This document shows, one piece after another, positions 8,158 to 19,722 of a stretch of 64,000 nucleotides of DNA; positions within the stretch are counted from its first letter, which is position 1, and the number at the start of each line of letters is the position of its first letter. The DNA comes from Pseudomonas asgharzadehiana (GTDB lineage: Bacteria; Pseudomonadota; Gammaproteobacteria; Pseudomonadales; Pseudomonadaceae), in the NCBI RefSeq assembly GCF_019139815.1, contig NZ_CP077079.1, positions 5,711,001-5,775,000 on the forward strand. The letters run 5' to 3'. The notes under the pieces are model-generated. The model was not told the DNA's origin. It was given only the letters and a program-made list of their open reading frames with translations, and made no database searches. The translations under genes and the position numbers were made by a program.

Positions 8158-9129
8158 ATGCTCTTTCTCCACCGTTCGGCACTGCCAGCATTGTGCCTGT
8201 CGCTGCTATTTACCAGCGCCTTTTCTGTACACGCCGCCGACACACCGCCGCCCGCCGAAAAACCCGTCGAGCGCCAACCCTTGCCCGAGCGCAGCCAGCA
8301 AGAGGCCAGTTCGCTGGAGCGCACCCTGCCGCAACAGGAACAACAGCAGTTGCAGGCCGGCAGCGACTCCTTCCTCGCCCTGTGGAAACCCGCCAACAGC
8401 TCCGAACCCGAAGGCGTGGTGATTATCGTACCGGGGCGCGGTGAAAATGCTGATTGGCCTCAAGCAATCGGCCCATTGCGGCGCAAATTGCCGGACGCCA
8501 ATTGGGGCAGCCTCAGCTTGTCGCTGCCGGACGTAAGCGTCGACACCCTGCCGCCACGCGCCGTGGAAGCGCCCAACGCCACGGTCGACACCAGCAGCAA
8601 GGAAGCCAGCACCGCCGACAAACCGATCGAACAAGCCGCCAGCGCCGAGGCCGAAGGCACCGACCCGGCGGTGGTGGCGGGCGCCGATGAGCAGGACAAG
8701 ACCGACGCGTCGCGTATCTTCGACCGCATCGACGCCGCCGTGGCCTTCGCCCAAACCCAAAGCGCACGTAGCGTGGTGCTGCTCGGCCATGGCACGGGCG
8801 CCTGGTGGGCCGCGCGTTACCTGAGCGAGAAACAACCGTCCCAGGTGCAGAGGTTCGTGATGGTCGCGGCGCAAACGCCCAATGGCCGCCATCCGGACGT
8901 GCAACAACTGGCCCCCGGCCTGAAGTTGCCGACCGCTGACGTGTTCTACCAAGACACCGCTCAATCCCGCAAAAACGCACTGGCGCGGGCCCAGGCCGCC
9001 AAACGCTTGAAGAATGATGGCTATAAGCAAGTGACCTTGAAGACCCTGCCCGGCAACAGCGCTGCCGAGCAAGAACAGTTGTACCGGCGAGTACGTGGGT
9101 GGTTGAGCCCACAGGCCGATGCGGACTGA
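8158..9129 (+). CDS. Secreted alpha/beta-hydrolase-like DUF3530 protein
   Basis: 323 residues with an N-terminal signal peptide (MLFLHRSALPALCLSLLFTS..., cleavage near SVHA-ADT). After a Gln/Glu/Pro-rich stretch the sequence shows an alpha/beta-hydrolase core: VVIIVPGRGENADW (early strand and oxyanion area) and VVLLGHGTGAWWAARYL, where the nucleophile elbow reads GHGTG, with Thr in place of the usual Ser. That substitution suggests that it may not be a classical serine hydrolase. A low-complexity Ala/Glu-rich segment lies between the two blocks (about residues 140-180). Function unknown; periplasmic location likely. It diverges from the agtS-like kinase and converges on djlA, with a REP-type hairpin in the gap. 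Confidence 0.75.
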   Translation: MLFLHRSALPALCLSLLFTSAFSVHAADTPPPAEKPVERQPLPERSQQEASSLERTLPQQEQQQLQAGSDSFLALWKPANSSEPEGVVIIVPGRGENADWPQAIGPLRRKLPDANWGSLSLSLPDVSVDTLPPRAVEAPNATVDTSSKEASTADKPIEQAASAEAEGTDPAVVAGADEQDKTDASRIFDRIDAAVAFAQTQSARSVVLLGHGTGAWWAARYLSEKQPSQVQRFVMVAAQTPNGRHPDVQQLAPGLKLPTADVFYQDTAQSRKNALARAQAAKRLKNDGYKQVTLKTLPGNSAAEQEQLYRRVRGWLSPQADAD

Positions 9130-9145
9130 AGAACAACGCAAAATC

Positions 9146-9171
9146 CATGTGGGCTTGCTCCCTCCCACATG
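9146..9171. repeat. Short REP-type hairpin between convergent genes
   Basis: CATGTGGG-cttgctccct-CCCACATG forms an 8-bp perfect stem in the 63-bp gap between the convergent DUF3530 and djlA genes. It probably serves as a bidirectional mRNA 3' end. The loop carries the CTTGCTCCC core of the REP family. Confidence 0.65.
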
Positions 9172-9192
9172 GGATTGTGGTTATCCCTGGGG

Positions 9193-9960
9193 CTAGCGAA
9201 AATCCCGCCGCTCGCGAATCAACGCATAGGCATTGTGCAGGTCGCGGGTGCGCTCGGTGGCCTCACGCACTTGCGCAGGGGTGGCGCCACTGCCGGCAAC
9301 CTTGTCCGGGTGGTGACGACTGAGCAGGCGGCGATAGGCGCGCTTGATTACCGACGGTTCAGCGGTGGCGGTTACGCCAAGCAAGCGCAACGCCTCCTGA
9401 TACGTGCCGTTGCGATTGACCAGCGGCTTGCGTTCAGGCGTGTAGTCCGCCGCCAGGGCCTGGAGTTGTTGCGGTGTCCAGCCCAACCATTTACCCCATT
9501 GGTCGATCAGGTCGCGTTCAGCGTCATCCGCCCTGCCGTCCGCCCAGACCATCCGCCAGCACGCACGCAGCACGCCTTCGGCCGCGTGGGGCTGGGCCTT
9601 AAGCACGCGCAGATAGCGGCGCACCCGGTCGGAGCCGGATTTGCCACGGTTGAAGGCTGCGATTGCACGGCGCTGGGCCGAGTCGGTCATGTCCAGCGAG
9701 CGCATTTCCTGGCGCGCCTGCTGAATATGCCCATCCACCACGCGCCCGTTGCTTTTGGCCAGGCGCCCCAGCAACACAAACAGCAATTCGTCGTTACGCA
9801 ACGCGGGACGCCCGCCCAGGCGCTCGCGCAGCTGTGCCCAACTGTGCAGTTGCAGGCGGCGATCCAGCGCCTGCCCTAGCAACGCACCCAACAAAGCCCC
9901 CGGAATACTGGCAATGGCAAAGCCAGCCCCGGCGCCGATCAGCGTCCCTGGCCACAACAT
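9193..9960 (-). CDS. djlA: DnaJ-like membrane-anchored co-chaperone DjlA
   Basis: DjlA-type co-chaperone for DnaK, 255 residues. A short glycine-rich N-terminal membrane helix (GTLIGAGAGFAIASIPGALLG, about 5-28) precedes a TerB-like central region (about 55-165) and a C-terminal J domain (about 190-255) with the essential HPD motif (LLSRHHPDKVAG). The gene is shorter at the centre than E. coli DjlA but has the same domain order. It starts 1 bp after murU and completes an amgK-murU-djlA operon, an arrangement I recall from PA0596-PA0598. Membrane topology puts the J domain in the cytoplasm. Confidence 0.87.
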   Translation of the reverse strand: MLWPGTLIGAGAGFAIASIPGALLGALLGQALDRRLQLHSWAQLRERLGGRPALRNDELLFVLLGRLAKSNGRVVDGHIQQARQEMRSLDMTDSAQRRAIAAFNRGKSGSDRVRRYLRVLKAQPHAAEGVLRACWRMVWADGRADDAERDLIDQWGKWLGWTPQQLQALAADYTPERKPLVNRNGTYQEALRLLGVTATAEPSVIKRAYRRLLSRHHPDKVAGSGATPAQVREATERTRDLHNAYALIRERRDFR

Positions 9961-9961
9961 G

Positions 9962-11658
<1,697 letters not shown>

Positions 11659-11788
11659 TACAAGGGTCTCCGACGGCGCTAGCCGTCAAGCGGGGCATGC
11701 TTTATTATCACGCATCTTTTTCAGACCATCGAGAGGCGTGCGGCCCAAACCGCGGGCAGATGGCACGCAGGAAGCCCGGACTAATAAG

Positions 11789-14602
11789 ATGGCATTGAAA
11801 TCCCCCGCGTTTCGTAGAAAATTTCCGTTGCTGGTAACCGGCAGTCTGCTGGCCTTGCAACCCTTCGCCACCTCATTCGTGGTCGCCGCGGAACAGTATG
11901 ACTGCTCAGTCTCTGCTTCGGGTGCCTGGGATTGCGCGCCGAAAACCGCCGCCAGCCCGTTGCCACCGCGCCCGGTGCATGACGGCGCAGCCGTCAGCTC
12001 GGCCAACAGCACGGCGCAGGCCGAGGCTGGTGGCAGTGCCGCGGCCGAGCCCAAGGCCGCACTGGTCACCGAATCCAAGGGCCGCGGCCTGCGTTCGCGC
12101 AGCGCCGACTACAGCCACTTGGACTGGGTGCCTCGCGAAAAGTTGACCGCGGCCCAACTGGCCGAAACCGGTCCTTATTGCGGCGGTGCGTACATCGAGC
12201 CGACTCGTCCTGGCATGAACGACAAGACGGACAAGAGCGATGCGCCCACCTTCATCGGTGCCAAGGCCTCTCGTTACGAGCAGGAACAGCAAGTCGCAAC
12301 CCTGGCCGGTGACGTCGTCATGCGCCAGGGCAGCATGCAGCTGGAATCTGAAGAGGCCAGCCTGTACCAGGCGGAAAGCCGCGGCGAACTGAACGGCAAC
12401 GTGCGTTTGCGCGACAAGGGTGCCTTGATCGTCGGCGACCACGCCGAGGTTCAGCTGGACACCGGTGCCGCTCAGATCGACAACGCCGAATACGTGCTGC
12501 ACAAGTCGCGCATCCGCGGTAACGCGCTGTACGCCAAGCGCGCCGAGAACGCGATCATCCGTCTCAAGGACGGTACGTACACCACGTGCGAACCAGACAG
12601 CAATGCCTGGCAACTGCGCGGCAACAACATCACGTTGAACCCGGCCACCGGTTTCGGTACGGCCACCAACGCGACGTTGCGGATCAAGAACATCCCGATC
12701 CTGTACACCCCTTACATCTATTTCCCGATCGACGATCGTCGTCAATCCGGCTTCCTGCCGCCGAGCTTCAGCACCGGTGGCGAAACCGGCTTCACCCTGC
12801 TTACGCCGTACTACTTCAACCTGGCGCCGAACTACGACGCCACGTTGTACCCGCAATACATGACCAAGCGCGGCATGATGATGGAAGGCGAGTTCCGCTA
12901 CCTCACCAAGTCCAGCGAAGGCCAGTTCGGCGGCGCGTACCTGAACGACGACAACGACGAGCGCAAGCTGCAGACCGACTACGAAAAAACCCGCTACATG
13001 CTCAATTGGCAGCACAAGGGCGGGCTGGATTCGCGCGTACTGACCCAGGTTGACTACACCCAGATCAGCGACCCTTACTTCTTCCAGGACCTGAAGTCCA
13101 ACCAGGAAGGCGTTGTGAGCCGCGACTACGTCAACCAGCAGGGCTCCGTGGCTTATCGCGGTGACACCTTCCAGGCACGCCTGAACCTTCAGGCCTACCA
13201 GTTGGCGACGATTTCCCAGGTTACCCCGTATAACCGCCTGCCGCAGATCACCTTCAACGGGACCCTGCCGTACCATCCGGGCGGTTTGAACTTCAGCTAC
13301 GAGACCGAAGCGGTCCGCTTCGAACGCGACCTGGAGAACGGCACCTTCAGAGACCAGGATGGCTTGATAAGCCCTCGCCTGGATACCTTTGTACGCGGTC
13401 TGACCCGCGCCAACGGTACACGCCTGAACGTAGCCCCGGCCGTCGAATACCCGATGAACTGGACCTACGGTTTCGTCACCCCGAAGCTCAAGTACGTCTA
13501 CACCAAGTACGACCTGGACCTGGACAGCATCGGCAAGAACCAGATCGTTGCTGAACAAGCTGCAGCGGTGGCGAACGGTACCCAGTACGCGGGTGGCACC
13601 TTCAAAAGCTCCCAGGACCGCGCGGTTCCGGTGGCCAGTGTCGACAGCGGCCTGTACTTCGATCGCAATACCAACTGGTTCGGCAAAGACTATCGCCAGA
13701 CCCTTGAGCCGCGTGCGTTCTACCTGTACGTACCGAACAAGGACCAGGCGGATATTCCCGTCTTCGACACCAGCGAGTACTCGTTCAGCTACGCATCGCT
13801 GTTCCGTGACAACCGCTTCAGCGGTTCCGACCGTATCGGCGACGAGAACAAGCTGTCCCTGGGCGTGACCAGTCGCTGGATCGAAGACAACGGCTTCGAG
13901 CGTCAACGCGTATCCGTAGGCCAGGCGGTGTACTTCAAGGATCGTGAAGTCCAACTGCCGGGCATCCTGGCTGCCGACCGTGACGACGCACAGTCAGACG
14001 TATCGCCGGTTGCACTGGACTACGAGTTCCGCTTCAACCGCGACTGGCGCGCCACTGCCGACTACAACTGGGACACCGAGGAGCACAGCCCTCGCTCCGG
14101 CAGCGCAATGCTTCACTACCAGCCGGAAGACAACCCGAACAAGATCATCAACGTTGGTTATCGCTATCGTAACGACCAGGTCGTCTACAACCAGCTGACC
14201 GGCAAATGGCAGTTCGGTGGCGACTACGGCCAGCCAGGCGACGCGAACTACGTGAAGGATTACTACAAAATCCAACAACACGACTTCTCGATGATGTGGC
14301 CGATCATTCCGCAGTGGAACCTGATCACCCGCTGGCAGTATGACTACGCTCGCAACCGTACGCTGGAAGCCTTCGGTGGTTTCGAGTACGACAACTGCTG
14401 TTGGAAACTGCGCGTCATCAACCGTTACTGGGTTTCCAACGACGAATACAGCCAGATCGCCCCGCTCAACGAAAAGGGTGACCACGGGCTCTTCCTGCAA
14501 ATCGTCCTCAAAGGACTCGGCGGCCTGACCGGCGCCAAGGTAGAGAGCTTCCTCGACAAAGGCATTGAAGGTTATCGTGAACGTGAAGACCAAGCTTTCT
14601 GA
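11789..14602 (+). CDS. lptD: LPS-assembly protein LptD
   Basis: Outer-membrane beta-barrel that inserts lipopolysaccharide into the outer leaflet with LptE. 937 residues from the ATG at 11789, where a signal peptide begins ([20 protein letters not shown], cleavage near VAA-EQY). The frame stays open further upstream, but only this start gives a signal peptide. The LptA-like jellyroll spans about residues 150-275 ([20 protein letters not shown]). The 26-strand barrel follows. Cysteines expected for the inter-domain disulfides are present: C39 and C49 in the N-terminal segment and the CC pair in DNCCWKLRV near the C-terminus. The pseudomonad extension (about residues 40-130, Ala/Pro-rich) is present. 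First gene of the lptD-surA-pdxA-ksgA run. Confidence 0.96.
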   Translation: MALKSPAFRRKFPLLVTGSLLALQPFATSFVVAAEQYDCSVSASGAWDCAPKTAASPLPPRPVHDGAAVSSANSTAQAEAGGSAAAEPKAALVTESKGRGLRSRSADYSHLDWVPREKLTAAQLAETGPYCGGAYIEPTRPGMNDKTDKSDAPTFIGAKASRYEQEQQVATLAGDVVMRQGSMQLESEEASLYQAESRGELNGNVRLRDKGALIVGDHAEVQLDTGAAQIDNAEYVLHKSRIRGNALYAKRAENAIIRLKDGTYTTCEPDSNAWQLRGNNITLNPATGFGTATNATLRIKNIPILYTPYIYFPIDDRRQSGFLPPSFSTGGETGFTLLTPYYFNLAPNYDATLYPQYMTKRGMMMEGEFRYLTKSSEGQFGGAYLNDDNDERKLQTDYEKTRYMLNWQHKGGLDSRVLTQVDYTQISDPYFFQDLKSNQEGVVSRDYVNQQGSVAYRGDTFQARLNLQAYQLATISQVTPYNRLPQITFNGTLPYHPGGLNFSYETEAVRFERDLENGTFRDQDGLISPRLDTFVRGLTRANGTRLNVAPAVEYPMNWTYGFVTPKLKYVYTKYDLDLDSIGKNQIVAEQAAAVANGTQYAGGTFKSSQDRAVPVASVDSGLYFDRNTNWFGKDYRQTLEPRAFYLYVPNKDQADIPVFDTSEYSFSYASLFRDNRFSGSDRIGDENKLSLGVTSRWIEDNGFERQRVSVGQAVYFKDREVQLPGILAADRDDAQSDVSPVALDYEFRFNRDWRATADYNWDTEEHSPRSGSAMLHYQPEDNPNKIINVGYRYRNDQVVYNQLTGKWQFGGDYGQPGDANYVKDYYKIQQHDFSMMWPIIPQWNLITRWQYDYARNRTLEAFGGFEYDNCCWKLRVINRYWVSNDEYSQIAPLNEKGDHGLFLQIVLKGLGGLTGAKVESFLDKGIEGYREREDQAF

Positions 14603-15917
14603 TTGTCTGCGCCCGCTCGTACTGGGCGCGCTGTTCCTGGGGGCCGCATCGGCACACGCTGCGGTTCAACAGCTGGATAAAGTGGTGGCCATCGTCGATA
14701 ACGACGTGATCATGCAGAGCCAACTGGACCAACGCGTCAAGGAAGTTCAGCAAACCATCGCCAAGCGTGGCGGTGGCGTGCCGCCTACCAGCGTCCTGGA
14801 CCAACAGGTGCTGGAACGCCTGATCGTCGAAAACCTGCAACTGCAGATCGGTGATCGTTCCGGCATCCGTATTTCGGACGAAGAGCTGAACCAGGCAGTC
14901 GGCACCATTGCCCAGCGCAACAACATGAGCATCGATCAGTTCCGCGCGGCCCTGGCCCACGACGGTCTTTCGTATGAAGACGCCCGTGACCAGATCCGCC
15001 GCGAGATGATCATCAGCCGTGTGCGCCAACGCCGTGTGGCCGAGCGGGTTCAGGTGTCCGAGCAGGAGGTCAAGAATTTCCTGGCATCGGACCTGGGCAA
15101 GATGCAGCTTTCCGAAGAACTGCACCTGGCCAATATCCTGATTCCGACCCCGGACAGTGCGAACTCCGAGCAGCTCAATGCCGCCGCCGCCAAGACCCAG
15201 GCTATCTATGAACGCCTGAAGGCCGGTGCTGATTTCGCCCAGATGGCAATCGCCCAGTCCGGCAGCGACAACGCCCTTGAAGGCGGTGACATGGGCTGGC
15301 GTAAAGCCGCTCAACTGCCCCCTCCGTTCGACCGCGAGCTGAGCGCCATGGAAGTCGGCGGCATCACCCAGCCGGCCCGCACCCCTGGTGGTTTCATCAT
15401 CCTGAAGCTGCTGGAACGTCGCGGTGGCGAGACCTCGTTGAAAGACGAAGTGCATGTGCGTCATATCCTGGTCAAACCAAGCGAAATCCGCACCGAAGCG
15501 CAAACCAAGGAACTGGCTCAGAAGATCTATGACCGCATCCAAAGCGGTGAAGACTTCGCCACTCTGGCCAAGAGCTTCTCGGAAGACCCGGGTTCGGCCC
15601 TCAACGGCGGCGACCTGAACTGGATCGACCCGAAAGCGCTGGTGCCGGAATTCCAGCAGGTGATGGCCGATACCCCGCAAGGCGTACTGTCCAAGCCGTT
15701 CAAGACTCAATACGGTTGGCATGTCCTGGAAGTCCTTGGCCGTCGCGCCACCGACAACACCAGCCAGGCCCGCGAGCAACAGGCACTGAACGTACTGCGC
15801 AACCGCAAATACGATGAAGAGCTGCAGACCTGGTTGCGTCAGATCCGTGACGAAGCCTACGTAGAGAACAAGCTGCCAGGCGCCGAGCAAACAGGCGCCA
15901 GCCAGGCAACTCCGTGA
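14565..15917 (+). CDS. surA: Periplasmic peptidyl-prolyl isomerase and chaperone SurA
   Basis: Chaperone for outer-membrane proteins including LptD. 450 residues from the first ATG. Signal peptide ([15 protein letters not shown], then [17 protein letters not shown]), SurA N-terminal domain (to about 175), two parvulin PpiC domains (about 180-285, [13 protein letters not shown]; and about 290-390, [12 protein letters not shown]), and a C-terminal helix. The 5' end overlaps lptD. Besides the ATG at 14565, GTG codons at 14577 and 14583 are in frame; the latter gives [12 protein letters not shown], matching the N-terminus I recall for Pseudomonas SurA, so the true start may be 14583. Overlap with lptD couples chaperone and client. 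Confidence 0.95.
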   Translation: MKVIVNVKTKLSDCLRPLVLGALFLGAASAHAAVQQLDKVVAIVDNDVIMQSQLDQRVKEVQQTIAKRGGGVPPTSVLDQQVLERLIVENLQLQIGDRSGIRISDEELNQAVGTIAQRNNMSIDQFRAALAHDGLSYEDARDQIRREMIISRVRQRRVAERVQVSEQEVKNFLASDLGKMQLSEELHLANILIPTPDSANSEQLNAAAAKTQAIYERLKAGADFAQMAIAQSGSDNALEGGDMGWRKAAQLPPPFDRELSAMEVGGITQPARTPGGFIILKLLERRGGETSLKDEVHVRHILVKPSEIRTEAQTKELAQKIYDRIQSGEDFATLAKSFSEDPGSALNGGDLNWIDPKALVPEFQQVMADTPQGVLSKPFKTQYGWHVLEVLGRRATDNTSQAREQQALNVLRNRKYDEELQTWLRQIRDEAYVENKLPGAEQTGASQATP

Positions 15918-16903
15918 AACCACAGCGTTTCGCGGTAACACCCGGCGAGCCGGCCGGCATAGGTCCAGACCTGTGCCTGCTGCTCGCCTCGCAAGCCCAG
16001 CCACATCCCCTGATCGCCATTACCAGCCGCGACCTGCTCCTTGAGCGGGCCGCGCAACTGGGTGTGGCTATCACTCTGCTGGATGCAGCGCCAGGCAACT
16101 GGCCCGACGTGCCTGCCCCAGCCGGCAGCCTGTATGTGTGGGACACCCCACTGCAAGCCAAGGTAGTTGCCGGGCAACTGGACAAGGCCAACGCAGCGTT
16201 TGTACTGCAAACCCTGACTCGCGCGGGGCAAGGCTGCCTCGACGGCGACTTCGCCGGCATGATCACCGCACCCGTCCACAAGGGCGTGATCAACGAATCC
16301 GGTATCGCCTTTTCCGGCCACACCGAATTCCTTGCCGAACTGACCCACACCGCTCAAGTCGTCATGATGCTCGCCACGCGTGGCCTGCGAGTCGCCCTGG
16401 TGACCACGCATTTGCCACTGCGCGAAATTGCGGATGCCATTACCGTCGAGCGCCTGGAGCGTGTCACGCGCATCCTGCATGCCGACCTGCAACACAAATT
16501 CGGCATCGCCCAACCGCGCATCCTGGTCTGCGGGCTCAACCCGCATGCCGGTGAAGGCGGCCATTTGGGCCATGAAGAAATCGACATCATTGAACCAACC
16601 CTGGAGCGTCTGCGCCAAGAAGGCATGGACCTGCGCGGCCCACTGCCGGCGGACACTCTGTTTACCCCCAAATATCTGGAGCACTGCGACGCAGTGCTGG
16701 CGATGTACCATGACCAGGGGCTGCCGGTGCTGAAATACAAAGGCTTCGGCGCCGCCGTCAACGTGACACTGGGCCTGCCGATCATCCGTACCTCCGTCGA
16801 CCATGGCACTGCCCTGGACCTGGCGGGCAGCGGCAAGATCGATACCGGCAGCCTGCACGTGGCCCTGGAAACCGCCTATCAGATGGCCGAGACCCGTATA
16901 TGA
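15914..16903 (+). CDS. pdxA: 4-hydroxythreonine-4-phosphate dehydrogenase PdxA
   Basis: NAD-dependent enzyme of pyridoxal 5'-phosphate synthesis, 329 residues, the normal length. Recognised by the N-terminal [15 protein letters not shown], the substrate and metal region [26 protein letters not shown], the C-terminal metal-binding histidines ([19 protein letters not shown]) and [16 protein letters not shown]. Overlaps surA by 4 bp and ksgA by 4 bp, so the three are translated from one message. The surA-pdxA-ksgA order is conserved in gamma-proteobacteria. Confidence 0.96.
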   Translation: MKPQRFAVTPGEPAGIGPDLCLLLASQAQPHPLIAITSRDLLLERAAQLGVAITLLDAAPGNWPDVPAPAGSLYVWDTPLQAKVVAGQLDKANAAFVLQTLTRAGQGCLDGDFAGMITAPVHKGVINESGIAFSGHTEFLAELTHTAQVVMMLATRGLRVALVTTHLPLREIADAITVERLERVTRILHADLQHKFGIAQPRILVCGLNPHAGEGGHLGHEEIDIIEPTLERLRQEGMDLRGPLPADTLFTPKYLEHCDAVLAMYHDQGLPVLKYKGFGAAVNVTLGLPIIRTSVDHGTALDLAGSGKIDTGSLHVALETAYQMAETRI

Positions 16904-17712
16904 CCGAGCATTACCAACACCGGGCGCGCAAGCGCTTCGGGCAAAACTTCCTGCACGACGCCGGCGTGATCGACCGCATCCTGCGCTCAATCCATGCCAA
17001 GCCAGAAGACCGTCTGCTGGAAATCGGCCCGGGCCAGGGCGCACTGACCCAAGGTCTGCTCGCCAGCGGTGGCCAGTTGGACGTGGTTGAACTGGACAAG
17101 GACCTGATCCCGATCCTCAACCAGCAGTTCGCCGGCAAATCCAACTTCAATCTGCATCAGGGCGATGCGCTGAAGTTCGACTTCAACACCCTCAACGCCG
17201 CGCCCAACAGCCTGCGCGTGGTGGGCAACCTGCCGTACAACATCTCCACGCCGCTGATTTTTCACCTGCTGAACAACGCCGGGATCATCCGCGACATGCA
17301 CTTCATGTTGCAAAAGGAAGTGGTGGAGCGCATGGCCGCCGGCCCGGGCGGTGGTGATTGGGGCCGCTTGTCGATCATGGTTCAGTACCACTGCCGCGTC
17401 GAACACCTGTTCAACGTAGGCCCTGGCGCGTTCAACCCGCCGCCGAAGGTCGACTCGGCCATCGTACGCCTGGTGCCGCACGCCGTGCTGCCGCACCCGG
17501 CCAAGGATCACAAATTGCTGGAGCGCGTGGTGCGCGAGGCGTTCAACCAGCGCCGCAAAACCTTGCGCAATACGCTCAAGGCCTTGCTGAGCAACGCTGA
17601 AATCGAAGCCGCCGGCGTGGACGGCAGCCTGCGTCCCGAGCAACTGGACCTGGCCGCCTTCGTGCGCCTGGCCGACCAGCTCGCCATCCAGCCTGCTCCA
17701 ACCGCGGAATAA
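16900..17712 (+). CDS. rsmA: 16S rRNA (adenine(1518)-N6/adenine(1519)-N6)-dimethyltransferase KsgA (RsmA)
   Basis: S-adenosylmethionine-dependent enzyme that dimethylates two adenines in the 3' hairpin of 16S rRNA during small-subunit maturation. 270 residues. Motif I is [11 protein letters not shown], the acidic motif II is [11 protein letters not shown], and motif IV is [11 protein letters not shown]. The start [20 protein letters not shown] is typical. Overlaps pdxA by 4 bp. A REP palindrome 24 bp after the stop probably ends or stabilises this message before apaG. The symbol ksgA is the older name; it should not be confused with the RNA-binding regulator also called RsmA in pseudomonads. 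Confidence 0.96.
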   Translation: MTEHYQHRARKRFGQNFLHDAGVIDRILRSIHAKPEDRLLEIGPGQGALTQGLLASGGQLDVVELDKDLIPILNQQFAGKSNFNLHQGDALKFDFNTLNAAPNSLRVVGNLPYNISTPLIFHLLNNAGIIRDMHFMLQKEVVERMAAGPGGGDWGRLSIMVQYHCRVEHLFNVGPGAFNPPPKVDSAIVRLVPHAVLPHPAKDHKLLERVVREAFNQRRKTLRNTLKALLSNAEIEAAGVDGSLRPEQLDLAAFVRLADQLAIQPAPTAE

Positions 17713-17735
17713 GGCGTAAGGGCTACGCGATATAG

Positions 17736-17766
17736 ATGTGGGAGGGGCGGTGCGCCCCTCCCACAT
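17736..17766. repeat. REP-type palindrome after ksgA
   Basis: ATGTGGGAGGGGCG and CGCCCCTCCCACAT form a near-perfect hairpin with a tiny loop, followed by TTTGAA. Position right after the ksgA stop suggests a role as a 3' stabiliser or weak terminator. A single-stem version of the larger REPIN at 2898. Confidence 0.75.
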
Positions 17767-17870
17767 TTGAACTGCGTCATACCAGACAGCATGTCTGGCC
17801 TAGTGCCCGCCTCTTGGCCTAGACTGATCCGCATCTGCTGTCCTCCGCTTTTGCTTTTAAGGCCTCTTGC

Positions 17871-18251
17871 ATGTCCGATCCTCGCTACCAGATCGACGTC
17901 AGCGTCGTCACCCGCTTCCTGGCGGACCAATCGCAACCTGAACACAACCGTTTCGCCTTTGCCTACACCATCACGGTGAAGAACAACGGGCTGGTGCCGG
18001 CCAAGCTGCTGTCGCGCCACTGGGTGATCACCGACGGTGATGGCCAGGTCGAGGAAGTGCGCGGCGCGGGCGTTGTCGGCCAGCAACCGTTGATCGACGC
18101 CGGGGCCAGCCACACCTACAGCAGCGGCACGGTCATGACCTCCAAGGTCGGCACCATGCAGGGTTCGTATCAAATGAAAGCCACCGATGGAAAGCTGTTC
18201 GATGCCATCATCAAGCCTTTTCGCCTTGCCGTGCCGGGAGCCCTGCACTGA
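17871..18251 (+). CDS. apaG: ApaG family protein
   Basis: Small beta-sandwich (fibronectin III-like) protein, 126 residues, of the ApaG/CorD family. Recognised by [36 protein letters not shown] (only partly quoted here as family-typical strands: [13 protein letters not shown]), the loop [21 protein letters not shown] and [18 protein letters not shown]. The biochemical role is not settled. It overlaps apaH by one base (TGATG), and the pair forms the classical apaGH unit. It follows ksgA after a 158-bp gap containing the REP hairpin, so a separate promoter is possible. Confidence 0.94.
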   Translation: MSDPRYQIDVSVVTRFLADQSQPEHNRFAFAYTITVKNNGLVPAKLLSRHWVITDGDGQVEEVRGAGVVGQQPLIDAGASHTYSSGTVMTSKVGTMQGSYQMKATDGKLFDAIIKPFRLAVPGALH

Positions 18252-19099
18252 TGGCGACGTACGCGGTCGGCGATCTGCAAGGCTGCCTGGAGCCGCTCAA
18301 GTGCCTGCTTGAGCGCGTGGCCTTCGACCCGGCGAATGATCGGCTGTGGTTGGTGGGCGACCTGGTCAATCGTGGCCCCGAGTCCCTGGCAACCCTGCGC
18401 TACTTATATAGCCTGCGCGATGCACTGGTGTGCGTACTCGGCAACCACGACCTGCACCTGCTGGCGGCCGGCAATAACATCGAACGCCTGAAAAAAGGCG
18501 ATACCCTGCGCGAAATCCTTGAAGCACCTGATCGTGCCGAGCTGCTCGACTGGCTGCGCCGGCAAAAAATCATGCACTACGACGACGGCCGCAATATGGC
18601 CTTGGTCCATGCCGGCATCCCGCCACAGTGGACGCTGAAGAAAGCCCTCAAGTGCGCCGCCGAAGTCGAACATGCCTTGGCCGATGACAGCCTGTATACC
18701 GCCTTCCTCGACGGCATGTATGGCAACGAGCCGGTGAAATGGGACAACGACCTCACCGGCGTGGCTCGCCTGCGGGTGATCACCAATTACTTCACGCGCA
18801 TGCGTTTCTGCACCGCCGACGGCAAGCTGGACCTCAAGAGCAAAGAAGGTGCCGACACCGCCCTGCCCGGCTACAAGCCATGGTTCGCCCACAAGGAGCG
18901 CAAGACCCGTGACACGAAGATCATCTTCGGCCACTGGGCGGCGCTGGAAGGTAAGTGCGACGAGCCCGGCGTGTTCGCCCTGGACACCGGCTGCGTATGG
19001 GGCGGCGCCATGACCCTGATGAACATCGATACCGGCGAGTTTCACACCTGCCGGTGCGAACCCCGCCTTTCCACACAGCTGGCCGCAGCCAAGCCTTAG
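18251..19099 (+). CDS. apaH: Symmetrical diadenosine tetraphosphatase ApaH
   Basis: Ser/Thr-phosphatase-fold hydrolase that splits Ap4A into two ADP and removes Np4A caps from RNA 5' ends. 282 residues. The metallophosphatase signatures are visible in order: [12 protein letters not shown] (GDxxG), [12 protein letters not shown] (GDxVxRG), and [10 protein letters not shown] (GNHD); later histidines are in [11 protein letters not shown] and IFGHWAAL. The ATG overlaps the apaG stop by one base. glpE follows 9 bp downstream with a good GGAG site, so the operon probably continues. Confidence 0.95.
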   Translation: MATYAVGDLQGCLEPLKCLLERVAFDPANDRLWLVGDLVNRGPESLATLRYLYSLRDALVCVLGNHDLHLLAAGNNIERLKKGDTLREILEAPDRAELLDWLRRQKIMHYDDGRNMALVHAGIPPQWTLKKALKCAAEVEHALADDSLYTAFLDGMYGNEPVKWDNDLTGVARLRVITNYFTRMRFCTADGKLDLKSKEGADTALPGYKPWFAHKERKTRDTKIIFGHWAALEGKCDEPGVFALDTGCVWGGAMTLMNIDTGEFHTCRCEPRLSTQLAAAKP

Positions 19100-19108
19100 G
19101 AGCCCGCC

Positions 19109-19438
19109 ATGAGCGAATTCAAACGTATCCCCCCAAAACACGCCCAGGCCCTGCGCGAGCAAGGCGCAGTGGTCGTCGACATCCGTGACCAGCCGACCTA
19201 TGCGGCCGCTCACATCACCGGCGCCCACCATCTGGACAACATCAACATCGCCGATTTCATCCGCGCCGCCGACCTCGATGCACCGCTGATCGTGGCCTGT
19301 TACCACGGTAACTCCAGCCAAAGCGCAGCCGCTTACCTCGTCAGCCAGGGCTTCTCTGACGTCTACAGCCTGGACGGCGGTTTTGAGTTGTGGCGTGCGA
19401 CCTATCCTGCGGAAATTTCCTCCGGCGATTCGCAATAA
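19109..19438 (+). CDS. glpE: Thiosulfate sulfurtransferase GlpE (single-domain rhodanese)
   Basis: Cytoplasmic single rhodanese domain, 109 residues, which moves sulfane sulfur from thiosulfate to a thiol or cyanide acceptor. The active-site loop is [12 protein letters not shown] with catalytic C64. [19 protein letters not shown] is the typical early motif. Last gene in the lptD-to-glpE run; 9 bp after apaH. In E. coli glpE lies with glpG and glpR; here it is attached to apaGH, as I recall for other pseudomonads. Confidence 0.93.
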   Translation: MSEFKRIPPKHAQALREQGAVVVDIRDQPTYAAAHITGAHHLDNINIADFIRAADLDAPLIVACYHGNSSQSAAAYLVSQGFSDVYSLDGGFELWRATYPAEISSGDSQ

Positions 19439-19473
19439 TTTTTTTCACACCCCGCTACCCCGCGTGACGCTTG

Positions 19474-19505
19474 GGCTAGCGCCGTTTCTGACGAACGGCG
19501 CAGCC
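19474..19505 (+). terminator. Hairpin after glpE (possible terminator)
   Basis: GCGCCGTT-tctgacg-AACGGCGC, extended by flanking GGCT/AGCC, forms a strong stem 40 bp after the glpE stop. There is no T tract after it (the T run comes before, at 19440-19445), so it may be a Rho-linked 3' end, not an intrinsic terminator. Confidence 0.4.
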
Positions 19506-19526
19506 AAACTAATTGCGTATCGCGCC

Positions 19527-19553
19527 TTGACCTCCCCGATTCCGAACTATCCT
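19527..19553 (+). promoter_or_regulatory. Possible promoter for prkA
   Basis: TTGACC and CTATCCT(TAAG) with about 15-16 bp between them, 170 bp before the prkA start. The -10 resembles the CTAnnCTTAA form favoured by sigma-S, which would fit a stationary-phase/starvation module. Spacing is short and the call is tentative. Confidence 0.3.
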
Positions 19554-19722
19554 TAAGCGCAGGCCATCCGAATCAGGGGAGAGCCGGTACACCGGCGTGC
19601 GGGTCATCGGTAGCGTTTAGGGTGTTCTGGGGGGAAAACAGTCATTGGCGTAGGTCAATGACTGCCAGCATCGACTGATTGATCCGGCGTCGGCTCCACG
19701 TATCGAGCGAGGTGACGACGTC

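Noticed and set aside
11672..11687. GACGGC-GCTA-GCCGTC dyad between amgK and lptD
   Set aside because: Symmetric, but 16 bp in GC-rich DNA can arise by chance and there is no link to a known regulator.
11906..13954. Very long open frame on the minus strand opposite lptD (682 codons)
   Set aside because: Product is rich in Val, Arg, Gln and Ala with no motif, and lies exactly opposite a certain gene. Such mirror frames are common in GC-rich DNA.
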